Shown here: positions 8,665 through 16,784 of the stretch, piece after piece | Layout: each line of letters starts with the position of its first letter | Numbering within the stretch: position 1 is the stretch's first letter | NCBI RefSeq assembly: GCF_002733955.1 | Contig: NZ_NVXQ01000003.1 | Location: 62,001-126,000, forward strand | Origin: Hoeflea sp. | Lineage (GTDB): Bacteria; Pseudomonadota; Alphaproteobacteria; Rhizobiales; Rhizobiaceae | Direction of reading: 5' to 3' | DNA: 64,000 nt | The notes under the pieces: generated by a model | Told to the model about the DNA's origin: nothing | The model's input: only the letters and a program-made list of their open reading frames with translations | Databases searched by the model: none | Translations under genes and position numbers: made by a program

Positions 8665-9798
8665 TCAGATCACGTAGGATCGGAGAGGTTCGATGCCGTT
8701 GAAGGCGACGGACGAATAGGTCGACGTATAGGCCCCCGTGCCTTCGATCAGAACCTCGTCTCCGATTGTCAGCGAAACCGGCATCGGATAGGGCGTCTTC
8801 TCATAGAGCACATCTGCGGAATCGCAGGTGGGACCGGCCAGCACGCAAGGCTCCACCGCATCCCCGTCACGCGCAGTGACGATCGAGTAGCGGATCGCCT
8901 CGTCCATGGTTTCGGCCAGACCGCCGAACTTGCCGATATCGAGGAACACCCAACGCACTTCGTCCTCATCCGACTTGCGCGAGACCAGAACCACTTCAGC
9001 CTTGATGGCGCCGGCATTGCCGACCATGCCGCGGCCCGGTTCGATGATGGTTTCGGGAAGCTGGTTGCCGAAATGCTTGCGCAGCGATGCATAGATCGCC
9101 TGGCCATAGACCTGGGCGGTCGGGATATCCTTGAGGTAACGGGTCGGGAAACCACCGCCCATATTGACCATCTTGAGATGGATGCCCTGCTGCGCCAGCT
9201 TGTCGAACACGCGTTTCGCGTCCCCCAGGGCCGAGTCCCAGGCCTCGGGGTTGGTCATCTGCGAACCGACATGAAACGACACCCCGTGCGACACCAGCCC
9301 CAGCTGGTGGGCATAGACGAGTACATCGACCGCCATCTGCGGCACGCAGCCGAACTTGCGCGACAGCGGCCACTCGGCGCCTTCGCCGTCGGTCAGAACG
9401 CGGCAGAACACCCGTGCGCCGGGAGCGGCGCGGGCGACCTTTTCCACTTCCTCATGGCTGTCGACAGCAAACAGCGAAACGCCGAGCGCATGGGCGCGGG
9501 CAATGTCGCGTTCTTTCTTGATGGTGTTGCCGTAGGACACGCGAGAAGCCGTCGCGCCCGCTTTGATCGCCATCTCGATTTCGGCGACGGACGCGCAATC
9601 GAAGTTGGAGCCGAGATTGGCCAGCAGCCGCAGGATTTCCGGTGCCGGATTTGCCTTCACCGCGTAGAAGACCGCGCTGTCAGGCAGCGCCTTGCGGAAC
9701 GACTGGAAATTGTCGCGCACCACGTCGAGATCGACCACCAGGCAAGGGCCATCGGGGCGTCGGGTGCGGATGAAATCGAGGATGCGCGCAGTCGTCAT
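8665..9798 (-). CDS. Ornithine (lysine/ornithine) decarboxylase, PLP alanine-racemase-fold type
   Basis: This 377-residue enzyme decarboxylates ornithine to putrescine (some homologues also accept lysine) using PLP. The PLP lysine lies in YAVKANPAPEIL near residue 48, HVGSQ and the MGGGFP glycine loop bind phosphate, EPGRG follows, and the substrate/dimer cysteine block is GPTCDSADVLYE near residue 325. Length and motifs fit the bacterial eukaryotic-type ODC group widespread in alphaproteobacteria. It is preceded by an unusually long leader (about 390 nt) with RNA-structure potential, suggesting post-initiation control. Confidence 0.93.
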   Translation of the reverse strand: MTTARILDFIRTRRPDGPCLVVDLDVVRDNFQSFRKALPDSAVFYAVKANPAPEILRLLANLGSNFDCASVAEIEMAIKAGATASRVSYGNTIKKERDIARAHALGVSLFAVDSHEEVEKVARAAPGARVFCRVLTDGEGAEWPLSRKFGCVPQMAVDVLVYAHQLGLVSHGVSFHVGSQMTNPEAWDSALGDAKRVFDKLAQQGIHLKMVNMGGGFPTRYLKDIPTAQVYGQAIYASLRKHFGNQLPETIIEPGRGMVGNAGAIKAEVVLVSRKSDEDEVRWVFLDIGKFGGLAETMDEAIRYSIVTARDGDAVEPCVLAGPTCDSADVLYEKTPYPMPVSLTIGDEVLIEGTGAYTSTYSSVAFNGIEPLRSYVI

Positions 9799-10192
9799 CG
9801 GGTGCTCCGTTCCAGGCCCGGTATCAGGGCCAAATTCAGACAGAGCATCGTACGGTCACCTCCCCGTTCCGGCCTTTGGAGGCGCCGGAAGGCTGTGTGA
9901 ACGCTTGATGCGTTTATGGACCACGCCGTGATCGGGCGATGATCCGCTCAGTCTGCCTTGGATTGGTTGGAGAACCCGACCGCACTTCCGGCAATGAAGG
10001 TGTGCCTCTTCAGTAACCCCGGCTGTTGGAAAGCCGGCAGACACCAGAAAGGCCCGCACCGTCGTTGCTTCAAGATGTCCTCGCTCAACCGGTTGGCCGG
10101 AGAAACGACTGGAGGGGTTAGTTCCAGGTACCTTACCGATTCCTCACCATTCGAGGGTCGGCGGACACCCACAGGCACGTGCGACTTTGGGC
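9799..10192 (-). ncRNA. Long structured 5' leader of ornithine decarboxylase, candidate speF-type RNA
   Basis: The 552-nt gap between the decarboxylase and the LysR gene (9799-10350) contains no convincing protein gene. On the minus strand it would form a leader of about 390 nt from the promoter at 10199-10227. Visible pairings include TAACCCC/GGGGTTA (10114-10120 with 10014-10020) enclosing a CCGGCT/AGCCGG hairpin, and a perfect 7-bp stem TTCCGGC/GCCGGAA (9867-9873 with 9884-9890). A conserved RNA called speF is known upstream of ornithine decarboxylase genes in alphaproteobacteria; I assign this leader to it by position, not by alignment. Confidence 0.5.
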
Positions 10193-10198
10193 AAACGC

Positions 10199-10227
10199 GA
10201 TTTAGGATTTTCGCCTGTCGCAATCAA
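10199..10227 (-). promoter_or_regulatory. Predicted sigma-70 promoter of the ornithine decarboxylase leader
   Basis: On the minus strand TTGATT and TAAATC are separated by 17 nt, with a predicted transcript start near 10192. It gives the long leader described for the decarboxylase gene. Confidence 0.45.
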
Positions 10228-10350
10228 GTGATTTCTTCATCTGGACTTGAAAAACACTAATCCTGAACGAATATCACGTAATCGTTCGAACAAAGATGAC
10301 AGTGCCGTGGTCCTCAGCAGACCGGCGCGAACCTGAAGGACCTGCCCCAG

Positions 10351-11244
10351 ATGGATACATTGACCCGGATTCGCGCCTTCATCGATGTGGTTGAGGCGGA
10401 GGGTTTTTCGGCGGCCGCGCGAAAGGTCGGCCGTTCCAAGGCGCTGCTGTCAAAATATGTCCGCGAGCTCGAAGACGATCTCGGTGCGTTGCTTCTCAAC
10501 CGCACCACGCGGCAGTTTTCGCTGACCGAAGCAGGACACATCTATTTCCGCACCGCCTCCGATATTCTCAAGGAGATCGACAATCTCGCGGATCTTGTCC
10601 GCGAGGGCGCGACCGATCTCAAGGGCCGGATCCGGGTTTCGGCGCCCCGCACATTCGCCGATGCCGCGATTGGCCGTTCACTGATCGATTTTGCGGCCTC
10701 ACACCCGGAAATCACGCTCGAGATCATTTCCGATGACCGCTTCGTCGACCTCGTCGAAGAAGGTTATGACGTGGCCATCCGCATCACCAAGCTCGAGGAC
10801 TCCGGCCTGATTGCCCGCAAGCTTTCGGCATTCGGGCTGATCGCCTGCGCCTCGCCGGAGTTTCTCGAAAAGAACGGTCCGATCACCCACCCCTCGCAGC
10901 TCGCCGACATCCCCTGCATCATCGACACCAATGGCCGCTTCCTCAACAACTGGCGCTTCGAGGCCAGGGACGGAACCGCGATCAGTGTCTCGGTACATGG
11001 CCGGCTTGAGGTCAACAGCCCGCTCACGGCCATGCGCGCAGCCGAGGCCGGTCTTGGCGTGGCCGTCCTTCCCGACTTCATTTTCAAGGAACGCCAGCCG
11101 AGCGGCACACTTGTGCCAATTCTCGAAGAGTTTTCATCGACGGATCGCGGAATCTACGCCATTTACCCGCATCGCCGCTATCTTCCGGCGAAAGTTCGCG
11201 CGTTTGTCGACTACCTGAACCAGTGGTTCAAGACGGCGCAGTGA
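10351..11244 (+). CDS. LysR-family transcriptional regulator
   Basis: This 297-residue protein has the LysR N-terminal helix-turn-helix (FIDVVEAEGFSAAARKVGRSKALLSKYVRELEDDLGALLLNRTTR) and a C-terminal substrate-binding domain beginning about residue 90 (GRIRVSAPRTFADA). AAGGA precedes the ATG. It belongs to the CrgA-like subgroup of LysR proteins. It is divergent from the ornithine decarboxylase leader, so it may regulate that gene, but no T-N11-A site stands out. The DUF1007 gene follows 93 nt downstream. Confidence 0.92.
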   Translation: MDTLTRIRAFIDVVEAEGFSAAARKVGRSKALLSKYVRELEDDLGALLLNRTTRQFSLTEAGHIYFRTASDILKEIDNLADLVREGATDLKGRIRVSAPRTFADAAIGRSLIDFAASHPEITLEIISDDRFVDLVEEGYDVAIRITKLEDSGLIARKLSAFGLIACASPEFLEKNGPITHPSQLADIPCIIDTNGRFLNNWRFEARDGTAISVSVHGRLEVNSPLTAMRAAEAGLGVAVLPDFIFKERQPSGTLVPILEEFSSTDRGIYAIYPHRRYLPAKVRAFVDYLNQWFKTAQ

Positions 11245-11337
11245 CATCAATGGAGGCACAATTTTCCCGGTGCCGAAATTTGGTCCATATTCAGTGCAAA
11301 GCAACCTCAGCGGACAAAGCAGGCGGAGCGGCAATTC

Positions 11338-11997
11338 ATGAATATTGACAGGATCGGGCGACTTCGAGTTCTGGCCTTGCTGGCAGGCTTCCTGCTACCC
11401 GCCGCCGCATCTGCTCACCCCCACGTCTTTGCCGAAGCCCGTCTCGAGATTGAAACCTCGGCCGACGGCCATGTCATTGAATTGCGGAATGTCTGGCGCT
11501 TCGATGAGGTCTTTTCCTCGAGCGTCATTCTGGATTTTGACGAGAATTCCGACCTGGTGCTGGACCCGGCCGAACTCGCCAATATCAGCGAAATGGTCAC
11601 CCAGTCGCTTGCAGAATTCGACTACTATGTCAGCATCACCGCCAACGGAAAAGACATCGGCATTTCGCTGCCCCAAAACATCAACGTCGACTACCAGGAT
11701 GGTCAGTTGCTGATGTTCTTTGCTGTCGTGCCCGACCAGCAACTTGTTCTCGATGGCAAGATCGCCGTCGGCGTGTTCGACCCGACCATGTATGCGGCGA
11801 TCGATTTCATCAATGACGAAGACATGATGGTAACCGGTGGCTCCGCAACGCGCTGCGCCAACACCGTGGTGCGCCCCGATCCCGACGAGATCATCGCTCA
11901 GAACCAGGCGTCTCTGACAGAAGCCTTTTTTGAAACCACCGGCAGCGGCGACCTGTCGAAACTGCTTGCCACCCGGCTGGAGCTCGAATGCTCTTGA
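11338..11997 (+). CDS. DUF1007-family exported protein
   Basis: This 219-residue protein has a Sec signal peptide (hydrophobic stretch ending ASAHPHVF) followed by the DUF1007 domain (HPHVFAEARLEIETSADG, FDEVFSSSVILDFDENSD). Its mature N-terminus begins HPH, a possible metal ligand. DUF1007 proteins are regularly encoded beside NicO/RcnA-type transporters and are thought to act as periplasmic accessories for divalent metal transport. Its stop overlaps the start of the NicO gene by 10 nt, indicating tight coupling. Confidence 0.88.
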   Translation: MNIDRIGRLRVLALLAGFLLPAAASAHPHVFAEARLEIETSADGHVIELRNVWRFDEVFSSSVILDFDENSDLVLDPAELANISEMVTQSLAEFDYYVSITANGKDIGISLPQNINVDYQDGQLLMFFAVVPDQQLVLDGKIAVGVFDPTMYAAIDFINDEDMMVTGGSATRCANTVVRPDPDEIIAQNQASLTEAFFETTGSGDLSKLLATRLELECS

Positions 11998-13046
11998 CCA
12001 GCTCTGCTCGCCGGCTTGTAGCAGCAGCCTTTGTCCTGAGCCTGGCTGCAAGTGCGGCTCATGCGCAATCGTCTCTGGGCATCGGTTCAGCCGAACCGGC
12101 GATCTCGCCGACCGGCTTCGGTGGATCTTTCCTCTACTGGATCAACCAGCAGCAGCAGGCATTCTACCGCGCATTGACCGGAGCGCTCAAAGCCATGCGC
12201 TCCGACCCCTGGCAGATGTGGGGACTGGTCAGCCTGTCATTCCTCTACGGCGTGTTTCATGCCGCGGGACCCGGCCATGGCAAGGCGGTGATATCGTCCT
12301 ACATGATCGCCAACGAAGTGGCGCTCAAGCGTGGCGTGGTCCTCGCCCTGTTCTCGTCAATGCTGCAGGCCCTTACGGCGATCACAGTGGTTGGTGTCGC
12401 CTATTACCTGCTGCGAGGCCTCTCGGTTTCCATGACCCAGGCCACCCATTTCATGGAAGTGGCAAGCTATGCCTTGATAGCCGCTTTCGGCCTCTGGCTT
12501 CTCAGCCGCAAGCTGCTCTCGCTGCGCCCCGCTCCGGCGTTGGGTGGCCCGGCGTTGGGTGGTATTCCATTGCAGACCGCCCACGCGCATGGTGACCATC
12601 ATCATCACGATCATCATGGCCATGACCACCACCATCATGATCACCACCGTCATGCGCACGCCGAGGGTGAGGTTTGCGCCACTTGCGGCCACGCCCATGT
12701 GCCGGATCCCAAGCTGATATCCGGTCAGGATTTCAGTGTCCGCGAAGCCTGGGCCGCGGTTGTTGCCGTCGGGTTGAGACCCTGCTCAGGCGCACTCATC
12801 GTGCTCACCTTCTCGATGCTGAACGGGCTCTGGATGGCAGGCATCGTTTCTGCTTTCGCCATGGCGCTTGGCACGGCCATCACGGTCTCCGCACTGGCGA
12901 CGCTTGCGGTCATGGCCAAGGGCGCAGCTGTCCGGCTGGCCGGGGCATCCATGGGCGGCACTGTCGGTACAGCTATCGAAATACTGGGTGCTGCGATGGT
13001 ATTTGCACTCGGAGCGCTGTTGCTCGCGGCTTCGCTGCAGGCCTGA
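11988..13046 (+). CDS. NicO/RcnA-family nickel/cobalt transporter
   Basis: This 352-residue inner-membrane protein has a signal-like N-terminus and about six membrane segments. The family signature histidines are in YGVFHAAGPGHGKAVISSY near residue 90, and the conserved VGLRPCSGALIVL follows the loop. A cytoplasmic His-rich loop (about residues 200-225, repeated HHHDHHGHDHHHH-like units) and a CATCGHAH element probably bind metal. The family exports or imports Ni, Co or related divalent ions. It is translationally coupled to the DUF1007 gene. Confidence 0.9.
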   Translation: MLLTSSARRLVAAAFVLSLAASAAHAQSSLGIGSAEPAISPTGFGGSFLYWINQQQQAFYRALTGALKAMRSDPWQMWGLVSLSFLYGVFHAAGPGHGKAVISSYMIANEVALKRGVVLALFSSMLQALTAITVVGVAYYLLRGLSVSMTQATHFMEVASYALIAAFGLWLLSRKLLSLRPAPALGGPALGGIPLQTAHAHGDHHHHDHHGHDHHHHDHHRHAHAEGEVCATCGHAHVPDPKLISGQDFSVREAWAAVVAVGLRPCSGALIVLTFSMLNGLWMAGIVSAFAMALGTAITVSALATLAVMAKGAAVRLAGASMGGTVGTAIEILGAAMVFALGALLLAASLQA

Positions 13047-13049
13047 AAC

Positions 13050-13274
13050 TTACTCGGGTTTGTCTCCAGGCTGACGCCGGCTCCTGCCGCGCAGCCAGAA
13101 CACCGCGAAGAACGCCAGCACGAAAAACGCCGCCAGGGCATAGGACAGCCACGGCGAGATCTCCGACAGCGACATCATCATGGCCGGCATGAAATAAAAC
13201 ACCAGCCCGGTCACCCCGAGAATGACCGCCGCGGCAATCGCGGAAGAGCGGTTTGATGAGGTCGGTTCGCTCAT
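13050..13274 (-). CDS. Small two-helix membrane protein, hypothetical
   Basis: This 74-residue protein has two hydrophobic segments (AAAVILGVTGLVFYFMPAMM and WLSYALAAFFVLAFFAVFWL) and a basic C-terminus (RGRSRRQ). The start at 13274 is chosen over an upstream open stretch because AAAGGA lies at the right distance. It is convergent with the NicO gene with a 3-nt gap. I do not recognise a function. Confidence 0.65.
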   Translation of the reverse strand: MSEPTSSNRSSAIAAAVILGVTGLVFYFMPAMMMSLSEISPWLSYALAAFFVLAFFAVFWLRGRSRRQPGDKPE

Positions 13275-13391
13275 GGGCGTTGTCCTTTGCAATCGGCGTT
13301 TACGCACCAGATAAGCTTTTTCACGGTCACTGCAACACCCCCGAACCTGTACAGCCCTCTGAGGGCCAACACATCCACTGTTCAAACAGCC

Positions 13392-13844
13392 TCAAATGGC
13401 CGGCCCATCCGCAGACATGTGAATGACCAGACGCCCGGGCTGCTTCTCTTCACGGTCGACCGAAAATCCCATTCTCCTGTACCAGGAAAGGGCAGGATTG
13501 AGACCGTTGGTGATCAATCCGAGGCGTGTCTTGCCGAGTTCACGTGCCCGCTCGAACGTGGCCTCGAGCAGCACGCGCCCCCGGCCCGACCCTGCAGCCT
13601 CGGGCGCTGTGGCGATCGATTCCAGAAACAGCTCCTGGTCGAGAACCCGCAGGATCAGAACCCCGGTGAGAACGCCGCCGCTTTCATCAAACCAGACCTC
13701 ACACTGTTCAAGAATCGCGGCATAGTCCCATTCCAGCGGAATTGCGCGTGCGCCGACCGTGGCTTCCGTGCGCGCATAGGCTGTCCGCTGGAAGTCTTCC
13801 AGTCGCGCGCGCTCAGCGGACGAGGCTCGCCGCAACCCCCTCAT
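13392..13844 (-). CDS. GNAT-family N-acetyltransferase
   Basis: This 150-residue protein has a GNAT core: LFLESIATAPEAAGSGRGRVLLEATFERARELG matches the acetyl-CoA loop (R/Q-x-x-G-x-G/A), followed by LITNGLNPALSWYRRMGF, the typical C-terminal GNAT strand-helix. Its ATG overlaps the stop of the upstream acetyltransferase gene by 4 nt, so the two are a translationally coupled pair. Substrate unknown. Confidence 0.85.
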   Translation of the reverse strand: MRGLRRASSAERARLEDFQRTAYARTEATVGARAIPLEWDYAAILEQCEVWFDESGGVLTGVLILRVLDQELFLESIATAPEAAGSGRGRVLLEATFERARELGKTRLGLITNGLNPALSWYRRMGFSVDREEKQPGRLVIHMSADGPAI

Positions 13845-14521
13845 CCCTGCGCGTCCCTGACCTCTTCCAGACGCCTTTTCTGGCGGCCGTCGAGCTCAAA
13901 ATTCGATGGATCGAGCCATGCCTCAAAAGCCTGTTTCAACGCAGGCCACTCGCCGTCGATCATCGAGAACCAGGCAGTATCCCGATTGCCACCCTTGGAG
14001 ACGATGTGCTGCCGGAAGACGCCTTCAAACTGAAACCCGAGGCGCGTGGCGGTGATCTTGGAGGCCCCGTTCTCGTTGTGGCATTTCCACTCGTAGCGGC
14101 GGTAATCTAGCGTATCGAAGACATGCCGCGCCATATGGTAATGCGCCTCTGTCGACATCGGCGAACGCTTCATCGCAGCACCATGAGCCACCGCGCCGAC
14201 CTCGACAACGCCATTCGCCGGATCCGGCCGCATCAGCGTTGCCATGCCGACGATATCACCGGTAACACGGCTGCGGAAGACGCAAGTCACGCTGCCCTGT
14301 GCTTCCTGGGCATGATCCAGCCAGTCGCAAAACTCCGATGAGCTCTCGTAGGGGCCATTTGGAAAATAGCGGATCAGGTCACTGACGCCTGCCCCGCCCA
14401 GCGCATTCCACAATGTCGTTTCATGGACCTCGCGCTGATATGGCTCGATCATCACATACCGCCCGGTTGCAGAGAAACCCTGCGGCGCAGATCGCCCTGT
14501 CCATTTGCTCAAATCACGCAT
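13841..14521 (-). CDS. GNAT-family N-acetyltransferase (RimJ/RimL-like)
   Basis: This ~226-residue protein belongs to the RimJ/RimL-like GNAT group: GRYVMIEPYQREVHETTLWNAL at the start, IVGMATLMRPDPANGVVEVGAVAHG in the acetyl-CoA core, and WKCHNENGASKITATRLGFQFEGVFRQHIVSKGGNRDTAWFSMID at the end. Three starts are open (TTG 14575, ATG 14560, ATG 14521). I use 14521 because the family begins near MRDLSKW and GGTGA precedes it. It overlaps the next acetyltransferase gene by 4 nt and is divergent from an aminotransferase. Confidence 0.83.
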   Translation of the reverse strand: MRDLSKWTGRSAPQGFSATGRYVMIEPYQREVHETTLWNALGGAGVSDLIRYFPNGPYESSSEFCDWLDHAQEAQGSVTCVFRSRVTGDIVGMATLMRPDPANGVVEVGAVAHGAAMKRSPMSTEAHYHMARHVFDTLDYRRYEWKCHNENGASKITATRLGFQFEGVFRQHIVSKGGNRDTAWFSMIDGEWPALKQAFEAWLDPSNFELDGRQKRRLEEVRDAQG

Positions 14522-14601
14522 TTCATCACCAGAATTGAATTTCGCGCCGGGATAGGACATGAGTTGACCGGACAAGACAACACCGCCGCGAGGAAATTCC
14601 G

Positions 14602-15774
14602 ATGATCCACCCAGTTGCAGCCTTCGATCGCATCGGCGAGGAAAATGCCTTCGCGGTACTCGCGCGCGCCACCGAGCTCGCCAACCAGGGCCGCGACATC
14701 ATCAACCTCGGCATCGGCCAGCCGGATTTCAAAACCCCGGAGCACATTGTCGAGGCCGCGGTGAAGGCCCTTCGCGAGGGTCATCACGGCTACACCCCTG
14801 CCAACGGCCTGTTGCAGACCCGCGAAGCCGTCTGCCGCAGAACCCTTTCCATGACAGGCATGGAGGTATCTCCCGACAGCGTTATGATCATGCCCGGCGG
14901 CAAGCCCACCATGTATGCCGCGATCCGGATGCTCGGCGAACCCGGTGTCGACATCCTCTATCCCGACCCTGGCTTTCCGATCTACCGCTCGATGATCGAG
15001 CATGTCGGCGCCAACCCGATTCCCGTACCGATGCGCGAGGAAAACGGTTTTGCCTTTTCAGCCGAAGAAACCCTCGCGCTGATCACCCCGCAGACCCGGC
15101 TGCTGATCCTCAACTCGCCGGCCAACCCGACTGGCGGGGTCACCCCCAAGGCCGAAATCGACAAGCTCGTCGCCGGGCTGGCCGATCATCCGCAGGTCGT
15201 TATCATGTCCGACGAGATCTACGACGTGATGACCTATGACGGAGAAAAACACACATCACTGCTGACCTATCCAGAGATCCGCGACCGGCTGATCGTGCTC
15301 AATGGCTGGTCCAAGACCTGGGCCATGACCGGCTGGCGCATGGGCTGGTCGATCTGGCCCAACAGCCTGATCGGCTATGTCCGCAAGCTCGCGGTCAATT
15401 GCTGGTCCTGCGTCAACGCCCCGTCGCAATTCGCCGGCATCGCCGCGATTGACGGCCCACAGGATGCGGTTGACGAGATGCTCACCGCCTTCGACCGCCG
15501 TCGCCGGCTGGTCACCGATCTTCTCAATGAACTGCCCGGCGTGTCCTGCATTCTGCCCAAGGGCGCGTTCTACGCCTTCCCCAACATCTCGCAGACCAAC
15601 TGGAAAGCCAAGAAACTCGCCAGTGCATTGCTTGAAGAGGCAGGTGTGGCGCTGATCGGCGGTCCGGATTTCGGTGTGCTTGGCGAAGGCTATATCCGCG
15701 TATCCTGCGCCAACTCCGACGAGAACATCACCAACGCCATCGCGCGGGTCGGAGATTTTCTGGCGGAGAGCTGA
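14602..15774 (+). CDS. Class I/II PLP-dependent aminotransferase (aspartate aminotransferase family)
   Basis: This 390-residue enzyme of fold type I transfers amino groups between an amino acid and a 2-oxo acid. The N-terminal INLGIGQPDFKTP, the substrate-pocket NSPANPTGG and DEIYDVMTYDG, the PLP lysine in GWSKTWAMTGWRMGW (near residue 237) and the carboxylate-binding Arg in YIRVSCANSDENI are all visible. GAGGAAA precedes the ATG. A strong hairpin follows the stop. Substrate is not fixed by sequence. Confidence 0.9.
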   Translation: MIHPVAAFDRIGEENAFAVLARATELANQGRDIINLGIGQPDFKTPEHIVEAAVKALREGHHGYTPANGLLQTREAVCRRTLSMTGMEVSPDSVMIMPGGKPTMYAAIRMLGEPGVDILYPDPGFPIYRSMIEHVGANPIPVPMREENGFAFSAEETLALITPQTRLLILNSPANPTGGVTPKAEIDKLVAGLADHPQVVIMSDEIYDVMTYDGEKHTSLLTYPEIRDRLIVLNGWSKTWAMTGWRMGWSIWPNSLIGYVRKLAVNCWSCVNAPSQFAGIAAIDGPQDAVDEMLTAFDRRRRLVTDLLNELPGVSCILPKGAFYAFPNISQTNWKAKKLASALLEEAGVALIGGPDFGVLGEGYIRVSCANSDENITNAIARVGDFLAES

Positions 15775-15779
15775 ACAGA

Positions 15780-15803
15780 AAAAGGGCGGCTTGCGCCGCC
15801 CTC
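15780..15803 (-). terminator. Hairpin terminator between aminotransferase and LysE genes
   Basis: AGGGCGGC pairs with GCCGCCCT around a TTGC loop, 10 nt after the aminotransferase stop. The A-tract lies on the 5' side of the plus strand, so read on the minus strand the hairpin is followed by a T-run, which suits termination of the LysE transcript; it may also serve the aminotransferase gene. Confidence 0.7.
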
Positions 15804-15967
15804 ATCCGTCATGCCGTTCTTGGGAGGAGTGAAGTGGCATGTCTTATGATCAGGGTGCGCCCCAAAAGTTAACGAGATCTGAAGACGAACTGGCGTGATT
15901 TGACCCGTTGCCGCACAAAACGGCAGGAAAATGCCTATTCAACCTGCCGGCCGAAAGATCGGGAAGC

Positions 15968-16591
15968 TCAGAGCCTCCTGGCCAGCAACCCAACGCCGGC
16001 AATTCCGAATGCCAAAGCGAACGCACCCTCGAACCATCGCTTGAGGCGCAGATAGACCTCAACGATGCGTCCATTGGAAAACAGCAGCGCATAGGCCGTG
16101 AAGATGCATATGCTCTGCAGACCAACCGCAACCACCACCGAGGCGATCTGCAGTGGAGACGCGGAAACCGGTACCCCGACCGAGAACAGGGCGCCGAAAA
16201 ACAGGATCGCCTTGGGGTTGGTCAGATGCATTGCAAGCCCCTTTCCATAGGCCGCCCGATAGCTTCTGGCTGACACCGATCGCAGTTGCGCGGTCCCCGG
16301 CGTCAGGGCGCTGCGAGCACTTTTCCAGGCCAGGAAAAGCAAGTACCCGGCGCCAAGATATCTCAGCAATTCAAAGGTCCAGGCATTGGCTTGCATCACG
16401 GCGCCAAGCCCGAGCGCCGCTGCAATTGACCAGCTCCAGGACCCGCAAACGATACCAGACACCAGCGCCAGGGCCTGTGCCCGTCCCTGCGCCATCGCTG
16501 TCCCCGCGATGGCCAGTGTCGAAGGCCCGGCGCTTGCCGTGGCTATGAAGGCCGCCGCCAGGATGAGTGGGAAATTGATATCGTGCATCAT
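15968..16591 (-). CDS. LysE/RhtB-family amino-acid exporter
   Basis: This 207-residue inner-membrane protein has about six hydrophobic segments and LysE-family features: the N-terminal PSTLAIAGTAMAQGRAQALALVSGIVCG block and GKGLAMHLTNPKAILFFGALFS in the middle. The family exports amino acids or small metabolites. A hairpin with a T-run on this strand follows downstream near 15780. Substrate unknown. Confidence 0.88.
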   Translation of the reverse strand: MMHDINFPLILAAAFIATASAGPSTLAIAGTAMAQGRAQALALVSGIVCGSWSWSIAAALGLGAVMQANAWTFELLRYLGAGYLLFLAWKSARSALTPGTAQLRSVSARSYRAAYGKGLAMHLTNPKAILFFGALFSVGVPVSASPLQIASVVVAVGLQSICIFTAYALLFSNGRIVEVYLRLKRWFEGAFALAFGIAGVGLLARRL

Positions 16592-16715
16592 TCAGACAGC
16601 ATGGCACCGGCTCCAAGGCTGCACAACGGCCGGTTCCATGACTTTTTTGACGCCATCCATCAGTTGGCGTGATCAACCACCTGTCCTCGAATCGAGCGGC
16701 GATCAGCACCCGGGC

Positions 16716-16740
16716 AAAAAAAGGGGCGCTTGCGCGCCCC
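16716..16740 (-). terminator. Rho-independent terminator of the dctPQM TRAP operon
   Basis: GGGGCGC (16723-16729) pairs with GCGCCCC (16734-16740) around a four-base loop, followed on the minus strand by seven Ts (16716-16722). It lies 45 nt after the dctM stop. Confidence 0.9.
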
Positions 16741-16784
16741 GGTAAATTTGAGTTTGGGTGTTTTTGTTTGAGGCCCCCAAATAC

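Noticed and set aside
9867-9890. Hairpin before ornithine decarboxylase as a terminator
   Set aside because: The 7-bp stem is perfect but no T-run follows on the minus strand; it may be a structural element of the leader.
9856-10059. 67-residue minus-strand frame in the decarboxylase leader, with HLHCRKCGRVL
   Set aside because: It would start at GTG without a ribosome site and overlaps the proposed RNA helices. The Cys pair looks Fur-like but nothing else supports a protein.
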